Positions 18,758-25,192 of a stretch of 27,554 nucleotides of DNA are shown in pieces. A program made the position numbers and the translations under genes. Origin of the DNA: a virus; IMG/VR virus record IMGVR_UViG_3300029899_000001, positions 1 to 27,554 of that record; one strand, written 5' to 3'. The notes below the pieces were generated by a model. That model worked only from the letters and a program-made list of their open reading frames with translations. It did not search any database and was not told the DNA's origin. Every line of letters begins with the position of its first letter. Position 1 is the first letter of the stretch.

Positions 18758-18800
18758 TTGGCATAACTTTTGCTACTATAATAGTAATATATTACTACAC
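18756..18800 (+). promoter_or_regulatory. 45-bp promoter/operator, copy 2, with perfect 16-bp palindrome
   Basis: Matches 16687-16731 at 39 of 45 bases without gaps: AATTGGCA, a TTTGCT core and the identical palindrome TAGTAATATATTACTA (18782-18797). All differences lie outside the palindrome. It drives the gene at 18836. Two promoters with one operator imply a shared regulator. Confidence 0.65.
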
Positions 18801-18835
18801 TAAAACTAAACTAAAAATATACTAACTTTAATATT

Positions 18836-19108
18836 ATGGAAAATGAAATAACAAATGTTTGGGGAAAAGGCTTAAAGCCATATGAGATTAATAACGTTTC
18901 ACACTTTGAAACGGAACTTGCTACGTATGATATTCAAAAATTACGTTTAAAGCCTGTTTATGTCATAGAAGCAAAAAAGAAGCAGGGAGTACTTAAGAAA
19001 GAGGTTCAACTTGAAGCATCACAAATAATGTTTGATCACTCAAAAATGTTTACTCATTGCTACGATTACTACCATATAGGTATAAAGAATGCACGTAAAA
19101 CTAATTAA
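18836..19108 (+). CDS. hypothetical protein (90 aa)
   Basis: Starts MENEITNVWGKGLKPYEINN; basic middle (VIEAKKKQGVLKKEVQLEAS) and an aromatic and histidine-rich end (FTHCYDYYHIGIKNARK). Not recognised. It is the first gene after promoter copy 2 and is followed by the clamp-like gene, so early expression with replication genes is likely. Confidence 0.6.
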   Translation: MENEITNVWGKGLKPYEINNVSHFETELATYDIQKLRLKPVYVIEAKKKQGVLKKEVQLEASQIMFDHSKMFTHCYDYYHIGIKNARKTN

Positions 19109-19144
19109 TAAACGAAACTATAAACTAAACTAAAAACTAAGATT

Positions 19145-19717
19145 ATGAAACGTACAAAATTCCCTATTGAACTAATTTGTAGTAAAGATGAATTAAGACT
19201 TTCAATGACAGGCGTATTAATAGACAATGGATATGCTATTGCAACTGATGGGACTATACTTGTAATTATGAATTTAGAAGATATGCAAATGGAATGTTTA
19301 TCAGAATTTAACGGTAAAATTATTAAAGCAGACGTTTTTAAAAGAATTAATAACTCAAAATTATACGTAAACGTATTTGATGGGAAAATAGATATTGATG
19401 GTGATATTATAGGCAATCCGTTTATATCAGATGTAAATTTTCCAAATTATAGATGTATTTTATCAACTAAAAATGGTGAAATAGGCATAATTGGCATTGA
19501 TGCTGAAAAATTAGCTACTATTCAAAAGGCTTTTAACTGTAAAACACTACGCGTAAGTTTTGGGGAAAACAATAATAGGGCAATGAACATCAAACCTGCT
19601 TTTTTGGTGGATTATGACTTTCAAGCGATTTGTATGCCTATTTGCATTGATGAACCTGATAACAGTCCGTCTAAGCCATTTACTTTGGAAGCACCAAACC
19701 AATTAGAAAAGGCTTAA
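19145..19717 (+). CDS. truncated DNA polymerase III beta-clamp-like protein (190 aa)
   Basis: Shows sliding-clamp landmarks: GYAIATDGTILVIMN (29-43), like the clamp ATDGxRLA strand; FPNYRCIL (99-106), like FPDYRRVLP; and AFLVDYDFQAICMPI (152-166), like the final strand ending YVLMPM. A bacterial clamp has three domains in about 370 residues. This protein has about half, so it would need to form a trimer of two-domain subunits, or a different ring, or act as a decoy for clamp-binding proteins. The last 20 residues are a disordered tail (DNSPSKPFTLEAPNQLEKA). It lies between a small unknown gene and a hairpin at 19731-19764. Family assignment is by motif pattern. Confidence 0.7.
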   Translation: MKRTKFPIELICSKDELRLSMTGVLIDNGYAIATDGTILVIMNLEDMQMECLSEFNGKIIKADVFKRINNSKLYVNVFDGKIDIDGDIIGNPFISDVNFPNYRCILSTKNGEIGIIGIDAEKLATIQKAFNCKTLRVSFGENNNRAMNIKPAFLVDYDFQAICMPICIDEPDNSPSKPFTLEAPNQLEKA

Positions 19718-19730
19718 TAACCCTATACTC

Positions 19731-19764
19731 CTGCAAAATTGCCCTTTAGATAGGGTTTTTGCAG
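19731..19764 (+). ncRNA. intergenic hairpin, copy 2
   Basis: CTGCAAAA pairs with TTTTGCAG (8 base pairs) enclosing CCCT/AGGG around TTAGAT, with TTG and T unpaired. The inner part equals copy 1 at 16418-16447 while both outer arms differ together, which supports a structured RNA. It follows the clamp-like gene. Confidence 0.65.
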
Positions 19765-19791
19765 TAAAACTAAAACCCTAAAACTAAAATT

Positions 19792-20088
19792 ATGGAAACT
19801 GATTTCAACTGGTTCACCGAACTTGATAAGGCTATCATGAAAGAGCCGTCTGATGAACAGTGCATGTATTTATCTGATAGGGCTGAAGATTGGCCTACCT
19901 GCGCATGTGGGCAATTATGCAAGGCGCTTCCTAGATGGCAAGGCGGAGAGCCTAAAGATTTGCAGTTATTCAAAGCTGGGTGTGAATTTGCGTATTGTAT
20001 AGATGATAATAATTGGCGCAAGGCCATTAAAGTTTTAAACCAGATCGAATCAAGAACCGCTGAACTTTTAAACGAACTAAAACCCTAA
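19792..20088 (+). CDS. hypothetical cysteine-containing protein (98 aa)
   Basis: Starts METDFNWFTELDKAIMKEPS; the middle has CACGQLC (residues 43-49), then LPRWQGGEPKDLQLFKAGCE and a helical end (KAIKVLNQIESRTAELLNEL). The four to five cysteines could bind metal but do not make a standard finger. Conserved-looking WPTCACGQLCKALPRW suggests a specific small family. Not named. 5 bases upstream of the next gene. Confidence 0.6.
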   Translation: METDFNWFTELDKAIMKEPSDEQCMYLSDRAEDWPTCACGQLCKALPRWQGGEPKDLQLFKAGCEFAYCIDDNNWRKAIKVLNQIESRTAELLNELKP

Positions 20089-20093
20089 AATAT

Positions 20094-20282
20094 ATGACAG
20101 CATTAGACGCATTTAACAACCCGATTAAACCAGGAGACAAAGTAGGTTTATTTGATGGAAACAAATTAGTAGATACAACCGTACACAGAGTAATTAGAAT
20201 TAGTAAGTTAGAACATAACAGTATAATTATTGAATCAAATAACATAGGGCTATTTCCGGCAAAACATTTTTTAAAACTATAA
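20094..20282 (+). CDS. KOW/SH3-like small protein (62 aa)
   Basis: MTALDAFNNPIKPGDKVGLF has the NPIKPGDKV turn common in SH3-like barrels of the KOW type, followed by alternating strands (TVHRVIRISKLE, SIIIESNNIGLF). A similar opening (AILKIGDKIKKI) is in the protein at 20671-21012. Binding to RNA or protein is possible; no function assigned. It ends 2 bases before the next gene. Confidence 0.6.
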   Translation: MTALDAFNNPIKPGDKVGLFDGNKLVDTTVHRVIRISKLEHNSIIIESNNIGLFPAKHFLKL

Positions 20283-20284
20283 CC

Positions 20285-20668
20285 ATGGCATACATAACAG
20301 CAGATGAAGTAAAGGAAATGCGTAAACAAATAAAAGAACTATACCCTAACATAAAGGTATCAGTTACTAAAAATCCGCATAGTAGTACAGTAACCTGTTA
20401 CTTACTTGAATCGGATATTGATTTTGGTGTAACTTATCAACAAGTAAACCAATATTATATTGACAGACATTACACAGGTGCAGCTAGATCAATGTTAGAA
20501 GCTATCAATACAATATTACATCAAGGTCACTATGATAAATCAGATACTATGACAGATTATTTCGATTGTTCTTGGTATGTAGATATTCAGATAGGTAAAT
20601 ACGATCATCCCTACGTTTACAAACAGTCAGATTTACATCAAGAAATAACAGAACTTTTAAAACTATAA
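20285..20668 (+). CDS. LPD29-like domain protein (127 aa)
   Basis: Fits the LPD29 pattern of phage and mobile-element polyvalent proteins: an N-terminal helix (ITADEVKEMRKQIKELYPNI), KVSVTKNPHSSTVTCYLLES as central strands, then an aromatic region (DYFDCSWYVDIQIGKYDHPY). LPD29 domains accompany anti-defence and DNA-metabolism enzymes in large phage polyproteins; here the domain stands alone. Its biochemical role is unknown. Tightly packed: 2 bases from each neighbour. Confidence 0.65.
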   Translation: MAYITADEVKEMRKQIKELYPNIKVSVTKNPHSSTVTCYLLESDIDFGVTYQQVNQYYIDRHYTGAARSMLEAINTILHQGHYDKSDTMTDYFDCSWYVDIQIGKYDHPYVYKQSDLHQEITELLKL

Positions 20669-20670
20669 CC

Positions 20671-21012
20671 ATGGCAGACCAGGAAAATTTACCAAAGGAC
20701 AAAAACGGTGCAATATTAAAGATCGGTGACAAAATAAAGAAAATAGTTTGTTCAGACCCCGAATTTTTATTTACAGTCACAGATATACAGGAGGGTTTTA
20801 TTTGTATAGATAATCAAATATTAATGTACGATTCACATGGTTTTTGTTTATCAGAACGAACATTTACAGAATCAGAAATTAGAGCAGCATTTTTTGAAAC
20901 GGGATATGCTATTAATTTTCCTAATTACGGTATTAATGTTAGAGAGATTGATATTAAAGAATTAATTGATTGTATGGAGTATTTTAAACTTAACCCAGAC
21001 CAGAAATACTAG
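20671..21012 (+). CDS. hypothetical protein with KOW/SH3-like N terminus (113 aa)
   Basis: KDKNGAILKIGDKIKKIVCS opens a small barrel like that of the protein at 20094-20282; a FLFTVTDIQEGFICI strand pair follows. The C-terminal half is helical and acidic (FTESEIRAAFFETGY, then IDIKELIDCMEYFKL). It is the last gene before a 121-base gap with an inverted repeat. Function unknown. Confidence 0.6.
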   Translation: MADQENLPKDKNGAILKIGDKIKKIVCSDPEFLFTVTDIQEGFICIDNQILMYDSHGFCLSERTFTESEIRAAFFETGYAINFPNYGINVREIDIKELIDCMEYFKLNPDQKY

Positions 21013-21028
21013 TAACACAAATGTTACT
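21011..21028. repeat. inverted repeat AGTAACA/TGTTACT
   Basis: Perfect 7-base arms with a CAAA centre, overlapping the stop of the gene at 20671-21012. The word CACAAATGTTAC in it is the complement of GTAACATTTGTG at 5470-5481, which also lies next to a TTACTAGT word. No T-run follows, so an operator is more likely than a terminator. Confidence 0.5.
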
Positions 21029-21133
21029 GATATACTTAAAAATACATTCAAATATATAATAGAATAGTTATTCATTACTAATATATTTACAAGACTAAAC
21101 AACAAAAAACAATTAACCTAAAAACAAACAAAC

Positions 21134-21409
21134 ATGAAAACAGAAAATGATTTATCAGAATTAGGCATTGCGCCTGTTGACAAAAGTCCGGGCAGTGATG
21201 ATTGGCTAATAGCTTATAGGTCAACTCCTAGCTATATTGAACGTGAACGGCTGCATGAAATTTATAAGCAGATGCCTATCGACAGTGAATTAACAAAAAA
21301 ACTAGGTGAAATTATTACGTATAATTCTACTAATGATTATTACTTTATGAGCATGGTATTAAGACAGATTACTGCAAGAATTAACTATTTAACGGGACTA
21401 ACATTATGA
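21134..21409 (+). CDS. hypothetical protein (91 aa)
   Basis: Starts MKTENDLSELGIAPVDKSPG, then DDWLIAYRSTPSYIERERLH and a helical C terminus. Acidic N-terminal third. Not recognised. A 121-base AT-rich gap precedes it and has a TATATTTA promoter-like word, so it likely begins a new transcript. It overlaps the next gene by 4 bases. Confidence 0.55.
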   Translation: MKTENDLSELGIAPVDKSPGSDDWLIAYRSTPSYIERERLHEIYKQMPIDSELTKKLGEIITYNSTNDYYFMSMVLRQITARINYLTGLTL

Positions 21410-21762
21410 ATAGCAGACAAGAACAGGCAGTGACCAGATTAATAAGTAGCTATTTCAAAGATACATTAAGACACATGGGAGTTACGCGTAATTGTGGCTG
21501 TGCAGTAATGCAAATTACAAAAGCTGAACACCTAACAGATTTGATGGAGCATGATTTACCAAAAATTAAATTTATAGATGCTGCTGGATATTCAAGCACA
21601 GAATTATATAATATTGAAGCAACTTTTGAAGATTTTGGCATTCGTTTATCAGAAAATGGGAGAGATTCATTCATTGGCCTTACAGCCGTATTTGACCTAT
21701 TATACATACTTGACCCCGAAAATATTACAGTTGACCTTAACAACCTAACCTACGCAATATGA
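21406..21762 (+). CDS. hypothetical protein (118 aa)
   Basis: Starts MNSRQEQAVTRLISSYFKDT; contains NCGCAVMQI and an acidic middle (HLTDLMEHDLPKIKFIDAAG), ending DPENITVDLNNLTYAI. Mixed alpha-beta, soluble. No family recognised. ATGA-type overlaps on both sides place it in a three-gene coupled set (21134-21935). Confidence 0.55.
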   Translation: MNSRQEQAVTRLISSYFKDTLRHMGVTRNCGCAVMQITKAEHLTDLMEHDLPKIKFIDAAGYSSTELYNIEATFEDFGIRLSENGRDSFIGLTAVFDLLYILDPENITVDLNNLTYAI

Positions 21763-21935
21763 GAATACACAAATCAATGGAAGAAATAGATAAGGCATAT
21801 AACGAACTTATTTATGAGAGTAATAAACGTTCAGCCTTAAGCATATTTTTTGAAAAATACGTTTCACCTGTATTTCACTTAGTATTGATAGGACTATTGT
21901 TTTTCAGTATTTACGTAGCTTTTTTTGGCCTTTAA
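21759..21935 (+). CDS. 58-aa single-pass membrane protein
   Basis: Short frame from ATG 21759, overlapping the previous stop by 4 bases, to TAA 21935. A charged N-terminal helix (MRIHKSMEEIDKAYNELIYE) is followed by one membrane segment (FHLVLIGLLFFSIYVAFFGL) at the very C terminus, so it is a tail-anchored type protein facing the cytoplasm. Function unknown. Confidence 0.6.
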   Translation: MRIHKSMEEIDKAYNELIYESNKRSALSIFFEKYVSPVFHLVLIGLLFFSIYVAFFGL

Positions 21936-21949
21936 CTAATTAAATTATT

Positions 21950-22453
21950 TTGAAAAAAACAATCGAACAAATTAGAATAGAAAAGGGATTCGAAACGGCT
22001 GGTGAATTTGCCAATTATATTGGTATGGCTGGCCCGAATTATTCACAGGTAGCTACGGGTAAAAAACCTGTAACTAGGCACATGATTTTCAAGTTGAAAA
22101 AATGTTATCCCGATGAAGATTTTGAATATCTTATTGACAATGATATTACACAAGTAGCACAGTCGATAAAAAAAATTATAGATTATAGTTTACTATGCCC
22201 AAATTGTGAATTTAATAAAAGTGGTGAAGAGTTTATAAAGGCTATTTGTTATAGACTAGGTTTTCTAGGCAAAGAATTAAGAGATCACAATATTGTATAT
22301 CTTATTAGACAGATGGATAATAGAGAATTAAACCAACTAATTAGTTTAGGTTATGTATCAAAATGGCATAATCAAGAAATAACAGAAGGTTATGTATCAA
22401 AATGGCATGATCAAGAAATATTGCAAAATCTTAATACCCCAAAACCATGGTAA
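21950..22453 (+). CDS. XRE-like HTH regulator with tandem-repeated C terminus (167 aa)
   Basis: N-terminal HTH of cI/XRE type: TIEQIRIEKGFETAGEFANY, IGMAGPNYSQVATGKKPVTR, with the recognition helix near GPNYSQVAT. The middle has one CPNC pair (83-86). The C-terminal part has a 13-residue tandem repeat beginning GYVSKWHNQE and GYVSKWHDQE, from a 39-bp duplication. The start is TTG at 21950, as no ATG precedes the HTH. It may control the recombination module that follows, possibly through the 16-bp palindromes; target unknown. Confidence 0.7.
   Translation: MKKTIEQIRIEKGFETAGEFANYIGMAGPNYSQVATGKKPVTRHMIFKLKKCYPDEDFEYLIDNDITQVAQSIKKIIDYSLLCPNCEFNKSGEEFIKAICYRLGFLGKELRDHNIVYLIRQMDNRELNQLISLGYVSKWHNQEITEGYVSKWHDQEILQNLNTPKPW
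22349..22426. repeat. 39-bp in-frame tandem duplication
   Basis: Units 22349-22387 and 22388-22426 are adjacent and nearly identical in their first 33 bases. They encode the GYVSKWHxQEI repeat at the C terminus of the HTH protein. Confidence 0.8.
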
Positions 22454-22593
22454 GATCATCAAGTTACAAGCGGTATTTTCCCGTAATTAGTAAGACCACA
22501 AAGGAAGATTTGAAGTACGAAGGTTACGCATATCTCGCTATAATAGCTATTGGCGTTACGTTGTGGCTTATAATTTGTTACCCACTAATATAA
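22447..22593 (+). CDS. 48-aa membrane miniprotein
   Basis: Short frame from ATG 22447 (7 bases inside the end of the HTH gene) to TAA 22593. A basic N-terminal part (MVRSSSYKRYFPVISKTTKE) is followed by a C-terminal membrane helix (YLAIIAIGVTLWLIICYPLI). Positive-inside rule puts the N terminus in the cytoplasm. Similar plan to the 58-residue protein at 21759. Function unknown. Confidence 0.55.
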   Translation: MVRSSSYKRYFPVISKTTKEDLKYEGYAYLAIIAIGVTLWLIICYPLI

Positions 22594-22607
22594 AATGATT
22601 AAATTTG
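22574..22607 (+). promoter_or_regulatory. promoter TTTG-N22-TAAATTTG
   Basis: TTTG at 22574-22577 and TAAATTTG at 22600-22607, then CAGCT and ATG 22613. The spacer is two bases longer than at the two best promoters. RNA is predicted to begin at ATG 22613, giving a leaderless transcript and fixing that start. Confidence 0.5.
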
Positions 22608-22612
22608 CAGCT

Positions 22613-22885
22613 ATGATAGATAAGAAAGCATTAGATAAAATTAACCAATTTAACAAAGAACATCCTAGACAGGCGGCAATATTTTCCCTGTTAAAAAAAT
22701 GGGATTTAAAGAAAACTCCGTTCTCAAAGATTATGAGAATGGCTCAAAGTTCTTTCATCAACAAATCTGACCCTAAGCAAGACCGTTTTAATTTTAGCGA
22801 ACTAGAGCTTGACAGGATAACAGATATAATTCACATGCTTTCAGACGATTTGAAGGCTAATTGTCCACCTAAACCCAAATTATGA
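22613..22885 (+). CDS. hypothetical protein (90 aa)
   Basis: MIDKKALDKINQFNKEHPRQ, then LLKKWDLKKTPFSKI and an acidic, helical C terminus (ELELDRITDIIHMLSDDLKA). Basic first half. Not recognised. An in-frame ATG at 22595 exists, but it lies before the predicted RNA start, so Met at 22613 is chosen. It overlaps the muramidase-like gene by 4 bases. Confidence 0.6.
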   Translation: MIDKKALDKINQFNKEHPRQAAIFSLLKKWDLKKTPFSKIMRMAQSSFINKSDPKQDRFNFSELELDRITDIIHMLSDDLKANCPPKPKL

Positions 22886-23280
22886 AGAGTTTGCTGTTAT
22901 TAAGCATAGCATTACATCCATTATCTGACAGCGTATATAATTACGCTAAATCTATAGGAATATGCTATCCTGAAATATGCACATCACAGGCTGTACATGA
23001 ATCAGCTAATTTTACAAGCTATTGTTATCGTACCCGTAACAACTGCTTAGGAATGAAGGGGAAAGATGGTAAGTACAAGGTTTTTGCATCCTGGAAGGAA
23101 TGTATAGACTTTTATAAAGCCTGGCAGGTACGTAAAGGTCATTGCAGTAGTTATAGTTGTTACCTAAAATACGTATCACATAATTACGCCAGTGACCGAA
23201 AGTATGGCAGGAAGTTAAGAGGTATTATCAATAGAACTTCGTATCGTGAACCAGATGTAGCTTATATTTACCACCTTTAA
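22882..23280 (+). CDS. glucosaminidase / muramidase-like (GH73-type) protein (132 aa)
   Basis: Predicted to cut peptidoglycan glycan strands. It has the GH73-like order QAVHESANFTSYCYRTRNN (37-54, Glu40 as likely catalytic acid), CLGMKGKDGKYKVFASWKE (55-73), FYKAWQ (78-82 region) and YASDRKYGRKL (102-112). These correspond to the LxESG, NNLFGMK, F-SW-ES---Y and YA-DP-Y--K motifs of the family. The hydrophobic N terminus MKSLLLLSIALHPLSDS may be a signal or signal-arrest sequence. Eight cysteines suggest disulfides, hence an exported enzyme. A lysin inside the recombination module is unexpected; entry or host-wall remodelling are alternatives to lysis. Confidence 0.7.
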   Translation: MKSLLLLSIALHPLSDSVYNYAKSIGICYPEICTSQAVHESANFTSYCYRTRNNCLGMKGKDGKYKVFASWKECIDFYKAWQVRKGHCSSYSCYLKYVSHNYASDRKYGRKLRGIINRTSYREPDVAYIYHL

Positions 23281-23337
23281 TAGTTGTTACATATTCTTAT
23301 ATTGTGTATATTTACATACACGATATAAGAGTACAAA

Positions 23338-23724
23338 TTGAAAGAATGGGAATTACAGAAGGCATTAGTGTCATTTGTTCGATTACAATATCCGAATGTT
23401 TTCCTTTTGACAGTACAATCAGAAGGCAAACGAACCCCAAAGAATGCAGCAATCGCAAAAGCAATGGGGCTTACAGCAGGCATACCAGATTTAATTTTTG
23501 CAGAACCAGTAGGTGAATGGGTTGGCCTTGCCTTAGAATTAAAGGTTGAAAAGAATAAACTATCTCAGGTGCAGGTAGAATTTATGCGAAAACTACAGGC
23601 AAAGGGCTGGATGGTTGTTGAAATAAGAGATTTAAACTCAGGTATAAGCACAATTAACTATTATTTTAAAAAAATTGGAAATGTTAAAAAACCACCAGAA
23701 CAAACCGCACTATTCCCGCTATGA
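23338..23724 (+). CDS. VRR-NUC domain nuclease
   Basis: PD-(D/E)XK-type nuclease of the stand-alone VRR-NUC family found in many phages. The core is GIPDLIF with D51, then LALELKVEKN with E67-x-K69, then LSQVQVEFMRKLQAKGW (75-91) with the family's glutamine helix. KRTPKNAAIAKAMGL is the usual preceding segment. Such enzymes resolve or nick branched DNA during replication and recombination, consistent with ERF and YqaJ downstream. TTG 23338 is the start: an in-frame stop lies four codons upstream and no ATG precedes the conserved region. Confidence 0.9.
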   Translation: MKEWELQKALVSFVRLQYPNVFLLTVQSEGKRTPKNAAIAKAMGLTAGIPDLIFAEPVGEWVGLALELKVEKNKLSQVQVEFMRKLQAKGWMVVEIRDLNSGISTINYYFKKIGNVKKPPEQTALFPL

Positions 23725-23896
23725 GGGGCCGTTAAAAGTATCACATACAGCATACCATACTCCGCATACAAATAGCGCAGATGCTAAGGCAGATAGGGAT
23801 GCCTATCAATTAAAGAAGCAACGCGAGAATGAGTTTTTGCAGGAGTATGACTATAAGAATGTCAAATTGCCCATATTATCTAAATTTGATAAGTAA
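23681..23896 (+). CDS. hypothetical protein (71 aa)
   Basis: Starts at ATG 23681, overlapping VRR-NUC by 44 bases in another frame (a TTG two codons earlier is possible). Hydrophilic and His/Lys-rich: MLKNHQNKPHYSRYEGPLKV, then DAKADRDAYQLKKQRENEFL. Probably partly disordered. Not recognised. The long overlap means the first 15 residues are constrained by the nuclease C terminus. Confidence 0.55.
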   Translation: MLKNHQNKPHYSRYEGPLKVSHTAYHTPHTNSADAKADRDAYQLKKQRENEFLQEYDYKNVKLPILSKFDK

Positions 23897-23926
23897 CATA
23901 TTTTTTACATACAAATAGTAATATGT
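23896..23926. repeat. inverted repeat ACATATT/AATATGT
   Basis: Seven-base perfect arms with a 17-base centre in the gap before the ERF transcript; it begins at the stop codon of the preceding gene. It may be an operator for the TACATTTG promoter at 23941. Confidence 0.4.
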
Positions 23927-23940
23927 AACTCACTTAAATA

Positions 23941-23948
23941 TACATTTG
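23941..23948 (+). promoter_or_regulatory. -7 element (TACATTTG) for the ERF/exonuclease transcript
   Basis: TAnnTTTG match; RNA would start near 23954, so the TTG at 23946 cannot be used as a start and ATG 23970 is preferred for the next gene. No TTTG at the ideal -33 position. Confidence 0.45.
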
Positions 23949-23969
23949 ATAAACAAACTAAACGATAAT

Positions 23970-24395
23970 ATGCAGCCACGAATGAGTAAAGAAAAAAAAG
24001 CCCTTAAGATAAGTTTTGAGGGATTGCGAAAAGTAAGACCTGTAGCCCGGTTAGGTAGAGACCCAAAGATACTGCTCTTAAATGCAGTAGCTACGGAGCT
24101 TGTAAAGCCAGCTTTTGCACAATACTATGATGTAGCTATAGACCCAGGAGGGGTATATAAAGGAAGAGTATTCTTAGTGCCATCTGAAAAGCCTACCCTA
24201 TCAGCAGTACGCTTTCATGGGGGAGATAAGGAAACTAGGCCAAATAGATTATATATCGCAAACTTGATTTACAATGTACCGGGATTTAATATGGGTGAAA
24301 CCTGCACGTTCACAGTAGATGTACAGGTAATAGACCCCGAAACTGATACACGTAAAATGATAGTACTTACAGAATTAAAATACCAACAATCTTAA
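23970..24395 (+). CDS. conserved-looking hypothetical protein upstream of ERF (141 aa)
   Basis: MQPRMSKEKKALKISFEGLR, then ARLGRDPKILLLNAVATELV, AIDPGGVYKGRVFLVPSEK and a beta-rich C terminus (CTFTVDVQVIDPETDTRKMI). Basic N terminus and beta strands ending in a regular pattern could fit a small DNA-binding barrel, and its place immediately before the annealing protein suggests a recombination accessory such as a single-strand binder; this is inference. Not identified. ATG 23982 is another possible start. Confidence 0.6.
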   Translation: MQPRMSKEKKALKISFEGLRKVRPVARLGRDPKILLLNAVATELVKPAFAQYYDVAIDPGGVYKGRVFLVPSEKPTLSAVRFHGGDKETRPNRLYIANLIYNVPGFNMGETCTFTVDVQVIDPETDTRKMIVLTELKYQQS

Positions 24396-24409
24396 ACAAA
24401 CTAAACAAA

Positions 24410-25192
24410 ATGGAAACTACAAAAAACATTTACCAGACCCTGAATGCAATTATGAAGGAAGTTGGGGCTATTGAAAAGAATCAGGAAAATAAGGCACAAG
24501 GCTTTAAGTTCAGGGGTATTGACCAGTTCATGAACGAATTGCACCCGTTAATGGGTAAACATGGACTTATAGCTATACCAACCTTTATCAGCTCTACTGT
24601 CACTCCCTGCCAGTCAAAAAACGGTGCTTCACAGTTCAGGGTAACACAGCAGATTAAGTATACGTTCTATGCACTAGACGGTACATTCCTAGAAGCAGTC
24701 ATTGAAGGAGAAGCAATAGACACAGCAGACAAAGGTTCCACCAAAGCAATGTCATCCGCTTTAAAGTACTTACTAATGCAGGTATTTATGATTCCTACAA
24801 AAGATTTGGAGGATGCTGACTCTTTCAGCCCAGAGATAGGTGCTGAACGTAAGCCAATGGTTATTCCTACTGTAGAATTTACTGACCTTATAAGCGACGA
24901 AATATACGCTACTACCAATACCATTGACCTAGCTGATATATGGCGTAAATATGCCTCGCTAAAGACAGATGCAGGCTTTAAAGGTGCTGTTACAGCACAT
25001 GGTGAAATGCTTAACAAGCCACAACAGGTAGCATCAGCATTCCTAACCCCTGATGATTTTTATGCAGGTGACGAGGAAGCACCCGTTAAGCCAGTAGCAG
25101 TAAAGAACGTAGCACCAGCAGCGAAACCAGTAGAAACATTCGCACAGCGTAAAGAAAGGGCTGCAACAGCTATAGGAGGGAACAGAAGATGA
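24410..25192 (+). CDS. erf: ERF-family single-strand DNA annealing protein
   Basis: Recombinase that coats and anneals single-stranded DNA, used for phage genome circularisation and recombination-dependent replication. Diagnostic ERF stretch: EGEAIDTADKGSTKAMSSAL (99-118) then KYLLMQVFMIPTKDLEDADS (119-138), preceded by GFKFRGIDQFMNELHPLMGK. The 260-residue length is normal, with a flexible Ala/Pro/Val-rich C-terminal linker (VKPVAVKNVAPAAKPVE) before a basic tail. The gene overlaps the exonuclease start by 4 bases, the classical annealase-exonuclease pair. Confidence 0.93.
   Translation: METTKNIYQTLNAIMKEVGAIEKNQENKAQGFKFRGIDQFMNELHPLMGKHGLIAIPTFISSTVTPCQSKNGASQFRVTQQIKYTFYALDGTFLEAVIEGEAIDTADKGSTKAMSSALKYLLMQVFMIPTKDLEDADSFSPEIGAERKPMVIPTVEFTDLISDEIYATTNTIDLADIWRKYASLKTDAGFKGAVTAHGEMLNKPQQVASAFLTPDDFYAGDEEAPVKPVAVKNVAPAAKPVETFAQRKERAATAIGGNRR

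Noticed and set aside
24667-25017. 116-residue minus-strand frame opposite ERF
   Set aside because: Antisense to the diagnostic ERF stretch; Ser/Ala-rich composition typical of a shadow frame.
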